Origin: Dryocola sp036489025
Lineage (GTDB): Bacteria > Pseudomonadota > Gammaproteobacteria > Enterobacterales > Enterobacteriaceae
Assembly: GCA_036489025.1 (NCBI GenBank)
Contig: DASXGN010000040.1
Location: 62,001-126,000, forward strand
DNA: 64,000 bases
Direction of reading: 5' to 3'
In this document: piece by piece, positions 33,993 through 43,267 of the stretch
How the letters are laid out: every line of letters begins with the position of its first letter
Position numbering within the stretch: position 1 is the stretch's first letter
Translations under genes and position numbers: made by a program
Notes under the pieces: generated by a model
What the model was told of the DNA's origin: nothing
The model's database searches: none
The model's input: the letters and a program-made list of their open reading frames with translations, nothing else

Positions 33993-34012
33993 CGGTTTGT
34001 TTTTAATCAGTT
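33993..34012 (-). promoter_or_regulatory. Degenerate LexA-type box upstream of ybfE
   Basis: Minus-strand AACTGATTAAAAACAAACCG resembles the box I recall for E. coli ybfE (AACTGATTAAAAACCCAGCG). It retains CTG on the left but not a good CAG on the right, and overlaps the ybfF stop. Activity is doubtful. Confidence 0.35.
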
Positions 34013-34783
34013 TGCCGGGGATTCGTCGATAAAACGATGAATGGCGCGTAAAACGGCCTCCGGTTTTTCGGCATGTACCCAGTGGCCTGCGCCAGCAACG
34101 ACGTGCGCACGCGCCTGCGGGAATTGAGCCAGCAGCGTATCTTTGTGCGTTTCATCCACATAAGGCGAGGCGCCGCCGCGAATAAACAGCGCAGGATGTT
34201 CCCAGGCTGGCACCGGCTGCCAGCCAACGATCTGCTCGTACTGCTGCCACAGTACCGGCACGTTGAACTTCCACTGGCCGTCAGCGAAGGACTTGAGCAG
34301 GAACTGAATCACGCCTTCTTCCTTTATATGTTCGCGCATCAGCTCTGCGGCCTGCTGGCGGGTTTTCACTCCGGCCTCGCTCACGGCATTAATGCCTGCA
34401 AAAATTTCATCGTGGCGGCGAACCTTGTAGTCGACCGGGGCGATATCAATCAGCACCAGCTTATCGATACGTTCTGGTGCCAGAGCCGTTAGCGCCATCG
34501 CCACTTTGCCGCCCATTGAATGGCCGATAATAATCGCTTTCTCAAAGCCATATTCATCAAGCGTATCCAGCACGTCCTGCGCCATCGCCGGGTAACTCAT
34601 CTCCTCGCTGCGGGGAGACAGGCCGTGATTGCGCAGATCAATCTGCAACAAAGTGTGCTTTTGTCCAAGATCGCGAGCGAGAACGCCAAGATTATCGAGG
34701 CTGCCGAACAGGCCGTGGATGAGAACAACAGGAGAATTGCTAGTCGATTGTTGCGCAGTTTGCAGGCGGGCGTTTAATTTCAT
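34007..34783 (-). CDS. ybfF: Acyl-CoA esterase YbfF
   Basis: A 258-residue alpha/beta-hydrolase. The oxyanion-side motif HGLFGSLDNLG is near residue 23 and the nucleophile elbow GHSMGG near residue 91; the C-terminal AGAGHWVHAEKP supplies the catalytic His. E. coli YbfF hydrolyses palmitoyl-CoA and malonyl-CoA in vitro. I start at the ATG at 34783; a longer frame adds 24 residues with no similarity. It is divergent from seqA. Confidence 0.92.
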   Translation of the reverse strand: MKLNARLQTAQQSTSNSPVVLIHGLFGSLDNLGVLARDLGQKHTLLQIDLRNHGLSPRSEEMSYPAMAQDVLDTLDEYGFEKAIIIGHSMGGKVAMALTALAPERIDKLVLIDIAPVDYKVRRHDEIFAGINAVSEAGVKTRQQAAELMREHIKEEGVIQFLLKSFADGQWKFNVPVLWQQYEQIVGWQPVPAWEHPALFIRGGASPYVDETHKDTLLAQFPQARAHVVAGAGHWVHAEKPEAVLRAIHRFIDESPAN

Positions 34784-34970
34784 GGCAAAGTTCTTTTTTT
34801 TGATTCGTAGGGTTAGGGTATCATGAAGCCATTCCTGCCGCAGTGCCGCAAACATTCAGTTTAATCTGGCTTTATATGGCGACACCTGTTTGGCGCTACC
34901 CGCTGTTGGGATTTGCCCCTATAATCCCAACGACTTGTATTCAGAATATAAGATATCGCACTGGATGAAG

Positions 34971-35525
34971 ATGAAAACGATTGAAGTTGATGACGAGCTA
35001 TATCGCTATATTGCCAGCCACACGCAACACATTGGCGAAAGCGCGTCCGATATTTTACGGCGTATGTTGAAATTTACCGCCGGTCAGACTTCCGCAGCGA
35101 CGATTTCCCCTACCGTGACTGCCGCCCAGCCCGCAGCGACGCCAGCCCCTGAAGAGAAACCCGTTAATCGGGCCCGCGATCGCGTGCGCGCCGTGCGCGA
35201 GTTGCTACTCTCTGATGAGTACGCGGAGCAGAAGAAAGCCGTTAACCGCTTCATGATGGTGCTTTCTACGCTTTATCAGCTGGATGCAAAAACCTTTGGC
35301 GAAGCCACCGAGTCTTTGCACGGCCGCACCCGCGTTTACTTTGCCGGGAATGAACAGACGCTGCTGGCTAACGGCAACCAGACCAAGCCAAAACACGTTC
35401 CGGGCACCCCTTACTGGGTGATCACCAACACCAATACGGGCCGCAAATGCAGCATGATCGAACACATCATGCAATCCATGCAATTCCCGGCGGAATTGAT
35501 TGAGAAGGTTTGCGGCACTATTTAA
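34971..35525 (+). CDS. seqA: Replication initiation negative regulator SeqA
   Basis: A 184-residue protein that sequesters hemimethylated GATC sites at oriC and in the dnaA promoter. The N-terminal oligomerisation part is MKTIEVDDELYRYIASHTQH and the C-terminal DNA-binding domain contains HGRTRVYFAGNEQTLL, NGNQTKPKHVPGTPYWV and NTNTGRKCSMI, conserved with E. coli. The linker between them is Ala/Pro-rich and longer than in E. coli. I use the ATG at 34971, which gives MKTIEVDDEL; an ATG six bases earlier is in frame but not conserved. It leads into pgm with 23 bp between. Confidence 0.96.
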   Translation: MKTIEVDDELYRYIASHTQHIGESASDILRRMLKFTAGQTSAATISPTVTAAQPAATPAPEEKPVNRARDRVRAVRELLLSDEYAEQKKAVNRFMMVLSTLYQLDAKTFGEATESLHGRTRVYFAGNEQTLLANGNQTKPKHVPGTPYWVITNTNTGRKCSMIEHIMQSMQFPAELIEKVCGTI

Positions 35526-35548
35526 TCTGCGTCAAATAGGAAGGGCCA

Positions 35549-37192
35549 ATGGCTAACCACAACCGTGCAGGTCAACCTGCGCAACAGAGCGATTTGATTA
35601 ACGTAGCCCAGCTAACGGCGCAGTACTACGTGCTGAAACCTGAAGTGGGAAATAGCGAGCACGCGGTGAAATTCGGCACTTCCGGTCATCGCGGCAGTGC
35701 GGCGCGTCATAGTTTTAACGAACCTCATATTCTGGCAATTGCCCAGGCGATTGCCGAGGATCGCGCGAAGAATGGCATCACCGGGCCGTGTTATGTCGGC
35801 AAAGACACTCACGCGCTGTCCGAGCCTGCGATCGTCTCCGTGCTTGAAGTGTTGGCCGCCAACGGTGTGGATGTCATTGTTCAGCAGGATAACGGCTATA
35901 CGCCGACCCCTGCGGTTTCTAACGCGATTCTGGTACATAACAAAAAAGGTGGCGCGCAGGCCGATGGCATCGTCATTACGCCTTCGCACAACCCGCCGGA
36001 CGATGGCGGTATCAAATACAACCCGCCTAACGGTGGCCCGGCTGATACTAACGTGACCAAAGTCATTGAAGAGCGCGCTAATGCGCTGCTGGCGGATGGC
36101 CTGAAAGGCGTGAAACGTATGACGCTTGACCAGGCCTGGGCCAGCGGTCACGTGCAGGAACAGGATCTGGTTCAGCCATTTATCGAAGGGCTGGTGGATA
36201 TTGTCGATATGGCCGCCATCCAGAAAGCAGGCCTCAAGCTCGGCGTCGATCCGCTCGGCGGCTCGGGCATCGAATACTGGCAGCGCATTGCTAAGCACTA
36301 CAATCTGGATCTCACCATCGTCAACGATCAGGTCGATCAGACCTTCCGCTTTATGCACCTCGATAAAGACGGTGCGATCCGCATGGACTGCTCGTCCGAG
36401 TGCGCGATGGCCGGCCTGCTGGCGCTGCGCGATAAATTCGATCTGGCCTTTGCCAACGACCCGGACTATGACCGTCACGGTATCGTCACGCCGGCCGGCC
36501 TGATGAACCCTAACCACTATCTGGCGGTCGCTATCAACTATCTTTTCCAGCATCGTCCGCAGTGGGGCAAAGACGTGGCGGTAGGTAAAACGCTGGTTTC
36601 ATCCGCGATGATTGACCGCGTGGTCGACGATCTGGGCCGCAGGCTGGTGGAAGTGCCGGTTGGCTTCAAATGGTTCGTTGACGGCCTGTTTGACGGTAGT
36701 TTTGGTTTCGGCGGCGAAGAGAGCGCCGGGGCTTCGTTCCTGCGCTTCGACGGCACGCCGTGGTCCACCGACAAGGACGGCATCATCATGTGCCTGCTGG
36801 CGGCGGAAATCACCGCGGTGACCGGCAAGAACCCGCAGCAGCACTACGATGAGCTAGCGGCACGCTTCGGCGCGCCAAGCTACAACCGCATTCAGGCTTC
36901 GGCGACCACGGCTCAGAAAGCGGCGCTGTCTAAGCTGTCTCCTGAAATGGTCAGCGCCGACACGCTGGCGGGCGATCCTATCACCGCACGCTTAACGGCG
37001 GCGCCGGGCAACGGGGCCTCTATCGGCGGGCTGAAGGTGATGACGAAAAACGGCTGGTTCGCCGCTCGTCCTTCCGGTACGGAAGACGCGTATAAGATTT
37101 ATTGCGAAAGCTTCCTCGGCGCTGAGCATCGTCAGCAGATCGAGAAAGAGGCCGTGGAAATCGTCAGCGAAGTGCTGAAGAACGCGAAGTAA
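35549..37192 (+). CDS. pgm: Phosphoglucomutase Pgm
   Basis: A 547-residue alpha-D-phosphohexomutase that interconverts glucose-1-P and glucose-6-P. The catalytic phosphoserine is in VITPSHNPPDDGGIKYN (about residue 146), the metal loop is DPDYDRHG, the sugar loop GGEESAG and the phosphate loop RPSGTEDAYKIY. Length matches E. coli (546). It follows seqA in an operon as in E. coli, and is followed by convergent kdpE with no potE-speF between. Confidence 0.97.
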   Translation: MANHNRAGQPAQQSDLINVAQLTAQYYVLKPEVGNSEHAVKFGTSGHRGSAARHSFNEPHILAIAQAIAEDRAKNGITGPCYVGKDTHALSEPAIVSVLEVLAANGVDVIVQQDNGYTPTPAVSNAILVHNKKGGAQADGIVITPSHNPPDDGGIKYNPPNGGPADTNVTKVIEERANALLADGLKGVKRMTLDQAWASGHVQEQDLVQPFIEGLVDIVDMAAIQKAGLKLGVDPLGGSGIEYWQRIAKHYNLDLTIVNDQVDQTFRFMHLDKDGAIRMDCSSECAMAGLLALRDKFDLAFANDPDYDRHGIVTPAGLMNPNHYLAVAINYLFQHRPQWGKDVAVGKTLVSSAMIDRVVDDLGRRLVEVPVGFKWFVDGLFDGSFGFGGEESAGASFLRFDGTPWSTDKDGIIMCLLAAEITAVTGKNPQQHYDELAARFGAPSYNRIQASATTAQKAALSKLSPEMVSADTLAGDPITARLTAAPGNGASIGGLKVMTKNGWFAARPSGTEDAYKIYCESFLGAEHRQQIEKEAVEIVSEVLKNAK

Positions 37193-37204
37193 AAAGTTAC
37201 GTTG

Positions 37205-37230
37205 AAAAGGCGCCGAAAGGCGCTTTTTTT
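37205..37230 (+). terminator. Terminator after pgm
   Basis: AAAAGGCGCC-GAAA-GGCGCTTTT with one bulge, followed by seven Ts, 12 bases past the pgm stop. Confidence 0.85.
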
Positions 37231-37245
37231 ATGCCTGTGGAAACG

Positions 37246-37923
37246 CTAAAGCATAAAGCGATAGCCGATTCCGGTTTCGGTCAGCAGGTGAGCGGGGCGG
37301 GCCGGATCGTTTTCCAGCTTCTGGCGCAGGTGGCCCATATAAATGCGCAGGTAGTGGCTGTGCTCCACGGCATTTGGGCCCCAGACCTGGTTGAGCAGCT
37401 GGCGCTGGGTCAGCACTTTGCCGTGGTTGTTGAGCAAAATGGCCAGCAGGCGAAATTCAATCGGCGTGAGGTGGATTTCTTCTTCACCACGAGTGATGCG
37501 CCGCGCCGCTAGATCAACGCTAATTGTCGAAAACTGATAAACCGGATCCGGTTGGGCAAGGCTGGCATGGCGGCGCAGCGCCACCCGCAGCCGGGCCTGA
37601 AGCTCGCCGATGCCGAAAGGCTTACTCAGATAATCATCGGCGCCCGCGTCCAGCGCGGCAATTTTTGCCTCTTCGTCGCTGCGCGCGGAAAGCACAATCA
37701 CCGGCGTCTGGCTCCACTGGCGAAAATCACGGATAAAATCGATCCCGTCGCCGTCCGGCAGGCCGAGGTCCAGAATCACTAAATCAGGCTTGCGGGTGGC
37801 CGCTTCAATCAGCCCGCGCTGCAAGGTGTCCGCGTCGTAAACGCGCAGCGATTCGCCCTCCAGCGCGGTGCGCAGGAAGCGGCGGATCTCTTTTTCATCT
37901 TCAATAATCAGAACCGTTATCAC
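37246..37923 (-). CDS. kdpE: KDP operon response regulator KdpE
   Basis: A 225-residue OmpR/PhoB-type response regulator. The receiver has acidic pocket IIEDE at 6-10, phospho-acceptor D52 in VILDLGLPDGDG and Lys in YLSKPF. The C-terminal winged helix includes QRQLLNQVWGP. It activates kdpFABC. Its start overlaps the kdpD stop by 4 bp (37920-37923), the usual coupling of sensor and regulator. Confidence 0.97.
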   Translation of the reverse strand: MITVLIIEDEKEIRRFLRTALEGESLRVYDADTLQRGLIEAATRKPDLVILDLGLPDGDGIDFIRDFRQWSQTPVIVLSARSDEEAKIAALDAGADDYLSKPFGIGELQARLRVALRRHASLAQPDPVYQFSTISVDLAARRITRGEEEIHLTPIEFRLLAILLNNHGKVLTQRQLLNQVWGPNAVEHSHYLRIYMGHLRQKLENDPARPAHLLTETGIGYRFML

Positions 37924-40607
37924 AGCGCCTCGTTCAGTTCAGCCAGCTCCGGCGGCGGAGGAAGGGGGAGAATAACATGGAAGCTTGCGCCGCCTTCCGG
38001 TCGATTAAGCGCGAAAATTTCTCCGCCGTGAACTTCGACTATCGCCTGGCAAATCGCGAGGCCCAGCCCCACGCCTGGAATCGCCGATTCTTTATTGCCG
38101 CGGGCAAATTTATCAAAGATATACCGTTCCTGACCAGCCGGAATACCGGGCCCGTTATCCCAGACTTCGAGATCGAGCCAGTCGGCCTTTGCTGCGGCTT
38201 TGATACCGATCTGCGCCTGATGTCCGGCATATTTCACCGCGTTCTCCAGCAGGTTGATTAACACGCGCTCAAACAGCGGGCCGTCGACCTGAATCAGCAT
38301 CAGCGGGTCGGGCAACGCGAGCGCGATATGGCGGCCGCCCAAACCCGGCTCTAGCATTTTCAGGGCGCTGCCCACCACCTCTTCAAGCGTCAGCCACTCT
38401 TTGCGCAGGCTAAAACCGCCGGACTGGATGCGCGCCATATCCAGCAGGTTATTGACAAGCCTGGTCGTATTCAGGACGTGCTGCCGAATTTCGTTGGCCT
38501 GCGGGGCATGCTTTGAGCCTTCCGCGGCCAGGTCGAGCGTTAAAATTTCAGCCTGGCCGAAAAGCACGGTCAGCGGCGTGCGCAGATCGTGAGAAAGCGC
38601 GGCCAGCAGCGAATTGCGCAGCTGCTCCCGCTCGCTCGACATGCGGGCCTGCTCTTCGCTGGCGGTCAGCTGCAATCGCTCCAGCGCGGTTGCCGCCAGC
38701 AGGGTAAATGCCTCCAGCAGACGCTGCTGCTCGGGGATCATTAGCTGTCGCAGATTATTTGGCTCAACTATCAGCAGGCCGAGCGTTTTACCCGGCGTGC
38801 GCAGAGGTAGAATCTGGTACGGCACGCCCGGCAGCGTGTCGGTACCGGCCCCGGCAGGCTGGCCTTTATCGAAGCTCCAGCGGGCGATAGCCTCATCCCA
38901 GCTGGCGGGTTCACCGCGCTCGTTCATGCTTTGCAGCACGCCAGCATTATCGGGCAGCAGCAGCTGGCTGCGGGCGTGAAAACTATTATTGATAAACTGC
39001 TGGCTGGTCAACGCGATGGCCTGCGGCGTTCTTTCTGCCGCCAGCGCTTTGGACATTTCGTACAGATGCCGGGTTCTCTGTTCCCGATAGCGGGCGATGC
39101 GGGCCTGGTAACGCACCCCGGCGGTGAGATTCCCGATGATTAGTCCGACGCTCAGCATCACCGCAAAGGTCAGCAGGTACTGCACGTCAGAGACGGCAAG
39201 CGTACCGCGTGGATTAATAAAGAAAAGGTCAAAGCTGATAACGTTCACCACCGTGGCCAGTACCGACGGCCAGCGGCCGTAAAACAGGGCCACCACCACC
39301 ACGCCGAGCAGATAAAGCATCACCAGGTTTGCCGCATCGAAGGCAATCAGCCACTGGTTGGCGATAAAAGTGATCAGCGCGCAGAGCAGCACGGCAACGG
39401 TGCAGCCGCGCAGCTGAACCCGCCATTTTTCTGCTATGCCGCGTGAATCCGGCGCACGCACGGCTGTTGCGGTTGGCTTATCGTCCAGCGCAACAATCAC
39501 CAGATCGAGATCCGGGGCGCGGTTGGCCAGCTTATCGGCAAAGGATTCGCGTCCCCACCATCGGCGGTTTGCCCGGCGGCCAATGACGATTTTGCCAAGG
39601 TTGTGTTCGCGCGCGTAGCGCAGCACGGCCTTGTCTTCCGCAGGATCGGCAAGGGTTGCGGTTTCCGCTCCCAGCTCCTGAGCCAGGCGCAGGGTGCTGA
39701 GAATCGCGCGGCGCTGATGTTCAGGCAGACGGTGAAGCTGGGGCGTCTCAACATAAACCGCATGCCAGACGCTGCCCAGCTTTGCCGCCAGGCGCGCGGC
39801 CGTTCGCACCAGCTTTTCATTGCCGCTGTTATGGCCGATGCACAGCAGGATCGCATCTCGCGTATGCCAGACTTTTTCCTGACCCTGATTATCCCGCCAG
39901 GCACGCATCTGGTCGTCAACCCGATCGGCAGTGCGGCGCAGCGCCAGCTCGCGCAGGGCAATCAGGTTTCCTTTACGGAAGAAATGCTCGATGGCTCGTT
40001 CGGCCTGCCCGGAGATATAGACTTTGCCTTCGTGCAGGCGCTGGCGAAGATCGTCCGGCGGCAAATCGACCAGCACGACCTCATCGGCGGAATCAAAAAT
40101 CGGGTCGGGAACCGTCTCGCGTACCTGAATGCCCGTCACGCCGCCAACGATATCGTTGAGGCTTTCCAGGTGCTGAACGTTCACCGTGGTGAAAACGTCG
40201 ATACCCGCGTCCAGCAGCTCTTCGACATCCTGCCAGCGTTTCGGGTGGCGCGATCCCGGCGCGTTGCTGTGCGCCAGCTCGTCCATCAGGATGAGGGCGG
40301 GGCTGCGGGCGAGGGCGGCGTCTAAATCGAACTCATGAACGATGCGCTCACGATGATGAATCCGTTTCGCGGGCTGAATATTCAGCCCTTTTAGCAGCGC
40401 TGCCGTTTCTTTACGCCCGTGGGTTTCCACCACGCCAACCAGAATATCCAGCCCCTGCGAGCGCAGGCGCTGAGCCTCTGTGAGCATGGCGTAGGTTTTC
40501 CCCACGCCCGCGCAGGCGCCGAAAAACACCTTCAGCCTGCCGCGCGGATGGCGGCTGGCCTGCTCCAGCAGTTTGTCCGGGTCGGGACGCAGTGGCTCCT
40601 CAGTCAT
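37920..40607 (-). CDS. kdpD: K+/turgor sensor histidine kinase KdpD
   Basis: An 895-residue sensor kinase. The N-terminal KdpD domain has a Walker-type GACAGVGKT near residue 31 and a USP-like domain, followed by four membrane helices (roughly 400-500), a GAF-like region and the kinase core with H-box ALSHDLRTPL and ATP-binding ENAVKYAG and GPGIPAGQE. It phosphorylates KdpE at low K+. I use the ATG at 40607, with AAAGGAAC ahead; a longer upstream frame overlaps kdpC. kdpC stops 10 bp before. Confidence 0.96.
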   Translation of the reverse strand: MTEEPLRPDPDKLLEQASRHPRGRLKVFFGACAGVGKTYAMLTEAQRLRSQGLDILVGVVETHGRKETAALLKGLNIQPAKRIHHRERIVHEFDLDAALARSPALILMDELAHSNAPGSRHPKRWQDVEELLDAGIDVFTTVNVQHLESLNDIVGGVTGIQVRETVPDPIFDSADEVVLVDLPPDDLRQRLHEGKVYISGQAERAIEHFFRKGNLIALRELALRRTADRVDDQMRAWRDNQGQEKVWHTRDAILLCIGHNSGNEKLVRTAARLAAKLGSVWHAVYVETPQLHRLPEHQRRAILSTLRLAQELGAETATLADPAEDKAVLRYAREHNLGKIVIGRRANRRWWGRESFADKLANRAPDLDLVIVALDDKPTATAVRAPDSRGIAEKWRVQLRGCTVAVLLCALITFIANQWLIAFDAANLVMLYLLGVVVVALFYGRWPSVLATVVNVISFDLFFINPRGTLAVSDVQYLLTFAVMLSVGLIIGNLTAGVRYQARIARYREQRTRHLYEMSKALAAERTPQAIALTSQQFINNSFHARSQLLLPDNAGVLQSMNERGEPASWDEAIARWSFDKGQPAGAGTDTLPGVPYQILPLRTPGKTLGLLIVEPNNLRQLMIPEQQRLLEAFTLLAATALERLQLTASEEQARMSSEREQLRNSLLAALSHDLRTPLTVLFGQAEILTLDLAAEGSKHAPQANEIRQHVLNTTRLVNNLLDMARIQSGGFSLRKEWLTLEEVVGSALKMLEPGLGGRHIALALPDPLMLIQVDGPLFERVLINLLENAVKYAGHQAQIGIKAAAKADWLDLEVWDNGPGIPAGQERYIFDKFARGNKESAIPGVGLGLAICQAIVEVHGGEIFALNRPEGGASFHVILPLPPPPELAELNEAL

Positions 40608-40617
40608 AGCTGTTCCT

Positions 40618-41193
40618 TTATGGTGCCTGGAGGGCGTCCAGCGCCAGGTTAACCTGCAAAACATTGACCACCGGACTGCCGATAAAGCTGACCAGCGGAG
40701 TTGAGGTGTGTTCATCCACGAGGCGGGCGACCTGCGCTACCTTGAGATGCCGGGCGTTTGCCACGCGCTGAATCTGCCACGCTGCGGCATTCGGGGAAAT
40801 CTGTCCGTCCAGACCGCTGGCCGACGCGGTGACCAGTTCCACCGGCACCGCCGGAGCGGCCTGTGGATTTGCTGCCCGCAGAGCAACCACGCGTTCACGA
40901 ACCAGCCTGTCAAGCTCAGGGTTGCTACCCGCCAGGTTGCTTCCGCCGGAGGCCATTGGATTATAAGGACTCTCTGCGGTAGCGGAAGGGCGGCCCTGGA
41001 AATATTTCGCGGCGGTAAAGTTCTGGCCTATCAGCTCAGAACCGCGCACCTCACCGTCTTTAATGATTAACGAGCCATTGGCCTGCGCCGGGAACCACCA
41101 CTGGCCCAGCGCGGTGGTCAGCAGAGGGTAAAGCCCGCCGGTTATCACGGTCAGTAAAATCAGTAACAGTATAGCGGGACGAAAGATAGCCAT
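40618..41193 (-). CDS. kdpC: Potassium-transporting ATPase KdpC subunit
   Basis: A 191-residue inner-membrane subunit with one N-terminal helix (LLLILLTVITGGLYPLLTTAL) and a periplasmic domain. It contains GQWWFPAQANGSLI and SGGSNLAGSNP, both conserved. KdpC stabilises KdpA-KdpB interaction. It is 12 bp after kdpB. Confidence 0.96.
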   Translation of the reverse strand: MAIFRPAILLLILLTVITGGLYPLLTTALGQWWFPAQANGSLIIKDGEVRGSELIGQNFTAAKYFQGRPSATAESPYNPMASGGSNLAGSNPELDRLVRERVVALRAANPQAAPAVPVELVTASASGLDGQISPNAAAWQIQRVANARHLKVAQVARLVDEHTSTPLVSFIGSPVVNVLQVNLALDALQAP

Positions 41194-41205
41194 TTGTTTT
41201 TCCTC

Positions 41206-43254
41206 TTAAACCAGACCGCAAACGGTGAGCAGCACGTCGATAATTTTGATGCCGATAAACGGCACGATTAGGCCACCCAGACCATAAATCCACAGGTTTC
41301 TGCGCAGCATCGCCGCGGCGCTTAGCGGCTTATAGCCGATACCTTTAAGCGCCAACGGGATCAGGCAGATGATGATCAGCGCGTTGAAAATCACCGCGCT
41401 TAATATCGCCGACGCCGGGGAGTGCAGGTGCATTACATTAAGCGCGTTAAGCTGCGGGTAGGTCGCAGCGAAGGCCGCGGGAATAATGGCGAAATACTTG
41501 GCGACGTCGTTGGCGATGCTAAAAGTGGTGAGCGAGCCGCGCGTCATCAGCATTTGTTTGCCGATATGTACGACTTCGATGAGCTTGGTGGGGTTGGAGT
41601 CCAGATCCACCATGTTACCCGCCTCTTTTGCCGCCTGGGTGCCGGAGTTCATGGCAACCGCCACGTCGGCCTGAGCCAGCGCTGGCGCATCGTTGGTGCC
41701 GTCGCCGGTCATCGCCACCAGGCGGCCTTCGGACTGATACTGGCGAATCAGGGCCAGCTTGGCTTCCGGCGTGGCTTCCGCAAGAAAGTCATCCACGCCC
41801 GCTTCGGCGGCGATGGCGGCGGCGGTCAGACGGTTGTCGCCGGTGATCATCACCGTCTTAATGCCCATCTGGCGCAGCTGGGCGAAACGTTCTTTAATAC
41901 CGCCTTTCACGATGTCTTTCAGGGCAATGACGCCCAGCACGTTTGCGCCTTCCGCCACGACGAGCGGAGTGCCGCCCTGTCGTGCCACGCCTTCAACCAG
42001 CTTGTCTACCTGAGGCGGAAAGTGGCCGCCGTTAGCCTCAACGTGGCGGCGAATCGCATCCACCGAGCCTTTACGGATCATGCGGTCCTGAATGTTGATC
42101 CCGCTCATGCGGGTTTGTGCGGTGAAGGGCACGAAAGTGGCGTGCAGGTTCTGGACGTCCCGCTCGCGCAGATTGAAGCGCTGTTTTGCCAGCACAACGA
42201 TGCTGCGCCCTTCCGGCGTTTCATCCGCCAGGGATGAGAGCTGGGCCGCATCCGCCAGCGTCTTTTCTTCCACGCCCGGCGCGGGCAGAAAGTCTGACGC
42301 CTGACGGTTGCCCAGGGTGATGGTGCCGGTTTTATCCAGCAGCAGAACGTCGACGTCACCGGCGGCCTCAACCGCGCGCCCGCTGGTGGCGATAACGTTC
42401 GCGCCCAGCATCCGGCTCATGCCCGCCACGCCGATGGCCGACAGCAGGCCGCCGATGGTGGTAGGGATCAGGCAGACAAGCAGCGCGACTAATACGGTAA
42501 CGCTCACCGCCGTGCCGCCGTACTGCGAGAACGGCCAGAGCGTGGCGGTCGCCAGCAGGAAAACGATAGTCAGGGCAACCAGCAGAATCGTCAGCGCGAT
42601 TTCGTTCGGCGTCTTACGACGCTGGGCGCTTTCTACCATCGCAATCATCCGGTCGAGGAAGGTTTCCCCGGGGTTGACGCTGCACTGGATGACCAGCCAG
42701 TCGGAAAGAATACGCGTCCCGCCCGTGACGGAGGCAAAGTCGCCGCCCGATTCACGAATGACCGGCGCGGATTCGCCGGTAATGGCGCTTTCATCTACCG
42801 ACGCACCGCCTTCCAGCACCTCGCCGTCGCAGGGGATGATATCGCCCGCTTCCACCAGCACGATGTCGCCCTTACGCAGGTCAGCGGCGGGAACATGGTC
42901 CATCTGCGCGTCGTGCTGCGGCGCACGGAGTTTACGCGCCCAGCTGGTTTTTTTTACGCCTTTGAGGCTGTTGGCCTGGGCTTTGCTACGGCCTTCCGCC
43001 AGCGCCTCGGCAAAGTTGGCGAACAGCACGGTAAACCACAGCCAGAGACTGATGGCGGCGGTAAACAGCGCGTTGCCCGTTAGCGAACCGCTGTACATAG
43101 CGATGGCGAGGCCGGTGGTCATGACGCTGCCGATCCAGACGATAAACATCACCGGATTGTGCCACTGCACGCGCGGGCTAAGCTTTTTAAACGAATCTAT
43201 CAGCGCCTGGCGAATTAACGCGGGGTCAAACAGCGTCTGTTGTTTGCGACTCAT
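41206..43254 (-). CDS. kdpB: Potassium-transporting ATPase KdpB (P-type ATPase)
   Basis: A 682-residue P-type ATPase that energises K+ uptake through KdpA. The phosphorylated Asp is in DKTGT (about residue 307), the TGES motif occurs in ITGESAPV, and the hinge motif is TGDGTNDAPAL. Membrane helices flank the catalytic domains. Length matches E. coli. It lies 13 bp after kdpA in kdpFABCDE. Confidence 0.97.
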   Translation of the reverse strand: MSRKQQTLFDPALIRQALIDSFKKLSPRVQWHNPVMFIVWIGSVMTTGLAIAMYSGSLTGNALFTAAISLWLWFTVLFANFAEALAEGRSKAQANSLKGVKKTSWARKLRAPQHDAQMDHVPAADLRKGDIVLVEAGDIIPCDGEVLEGGASVDESAITGESAPVIRESGGDFASVTGGTRILSDWLVIQCSVNPGETFLDRMIAMVESAQRRKTPNEIALTILLVALTIVFLLATATLWPFSQYGGTAVSVTVLVALLVCLIPTTIGGLLSAIGVAGMSRMLGANVIATSGRAVEAAGDVDVLLLDKTGTITLGNRQASDFLPAPGVEEKTLADAAQLSSLADETPEGRSIVVLAKQRFNLRERDVQNLHATFVPFTAQTRMSGINIQDRMIRKGSVDAIRRHVEANGGHFPPQVDKLVEGVARQGGTPLVVAEGANVLGVIALKDIVKGGIKERFAQLRQMGIKTVMITGDNRLTAAAIAAEAGVDDFLAEATPEAKLALIRQYQSEGRLVAMTGDGTNDAPALAQADVAVAMNSGTQAAKEAGNMVDLDSNPTKLIEVVHIGKQMLMTRGSLTTFSIANDVAKYFAIIPAAFAATYPQLNALNVMHLHSPASAILSAVIFNALIIICLIPLALKGIGYKPLSAAAMLRRNLWIYGLGGLIVPFIGIKIIDVLLTVCGLV

Positions 43255-43267
43255 GGAAGCCTCTTAA

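Noticed and set aside
34890..34970. Longer N-terminus for SeqA
   Set aside because: The extra 27 residues are not conserved and SeqA homologues begin MKTIEVDDEL, matching the ATG at 34971.
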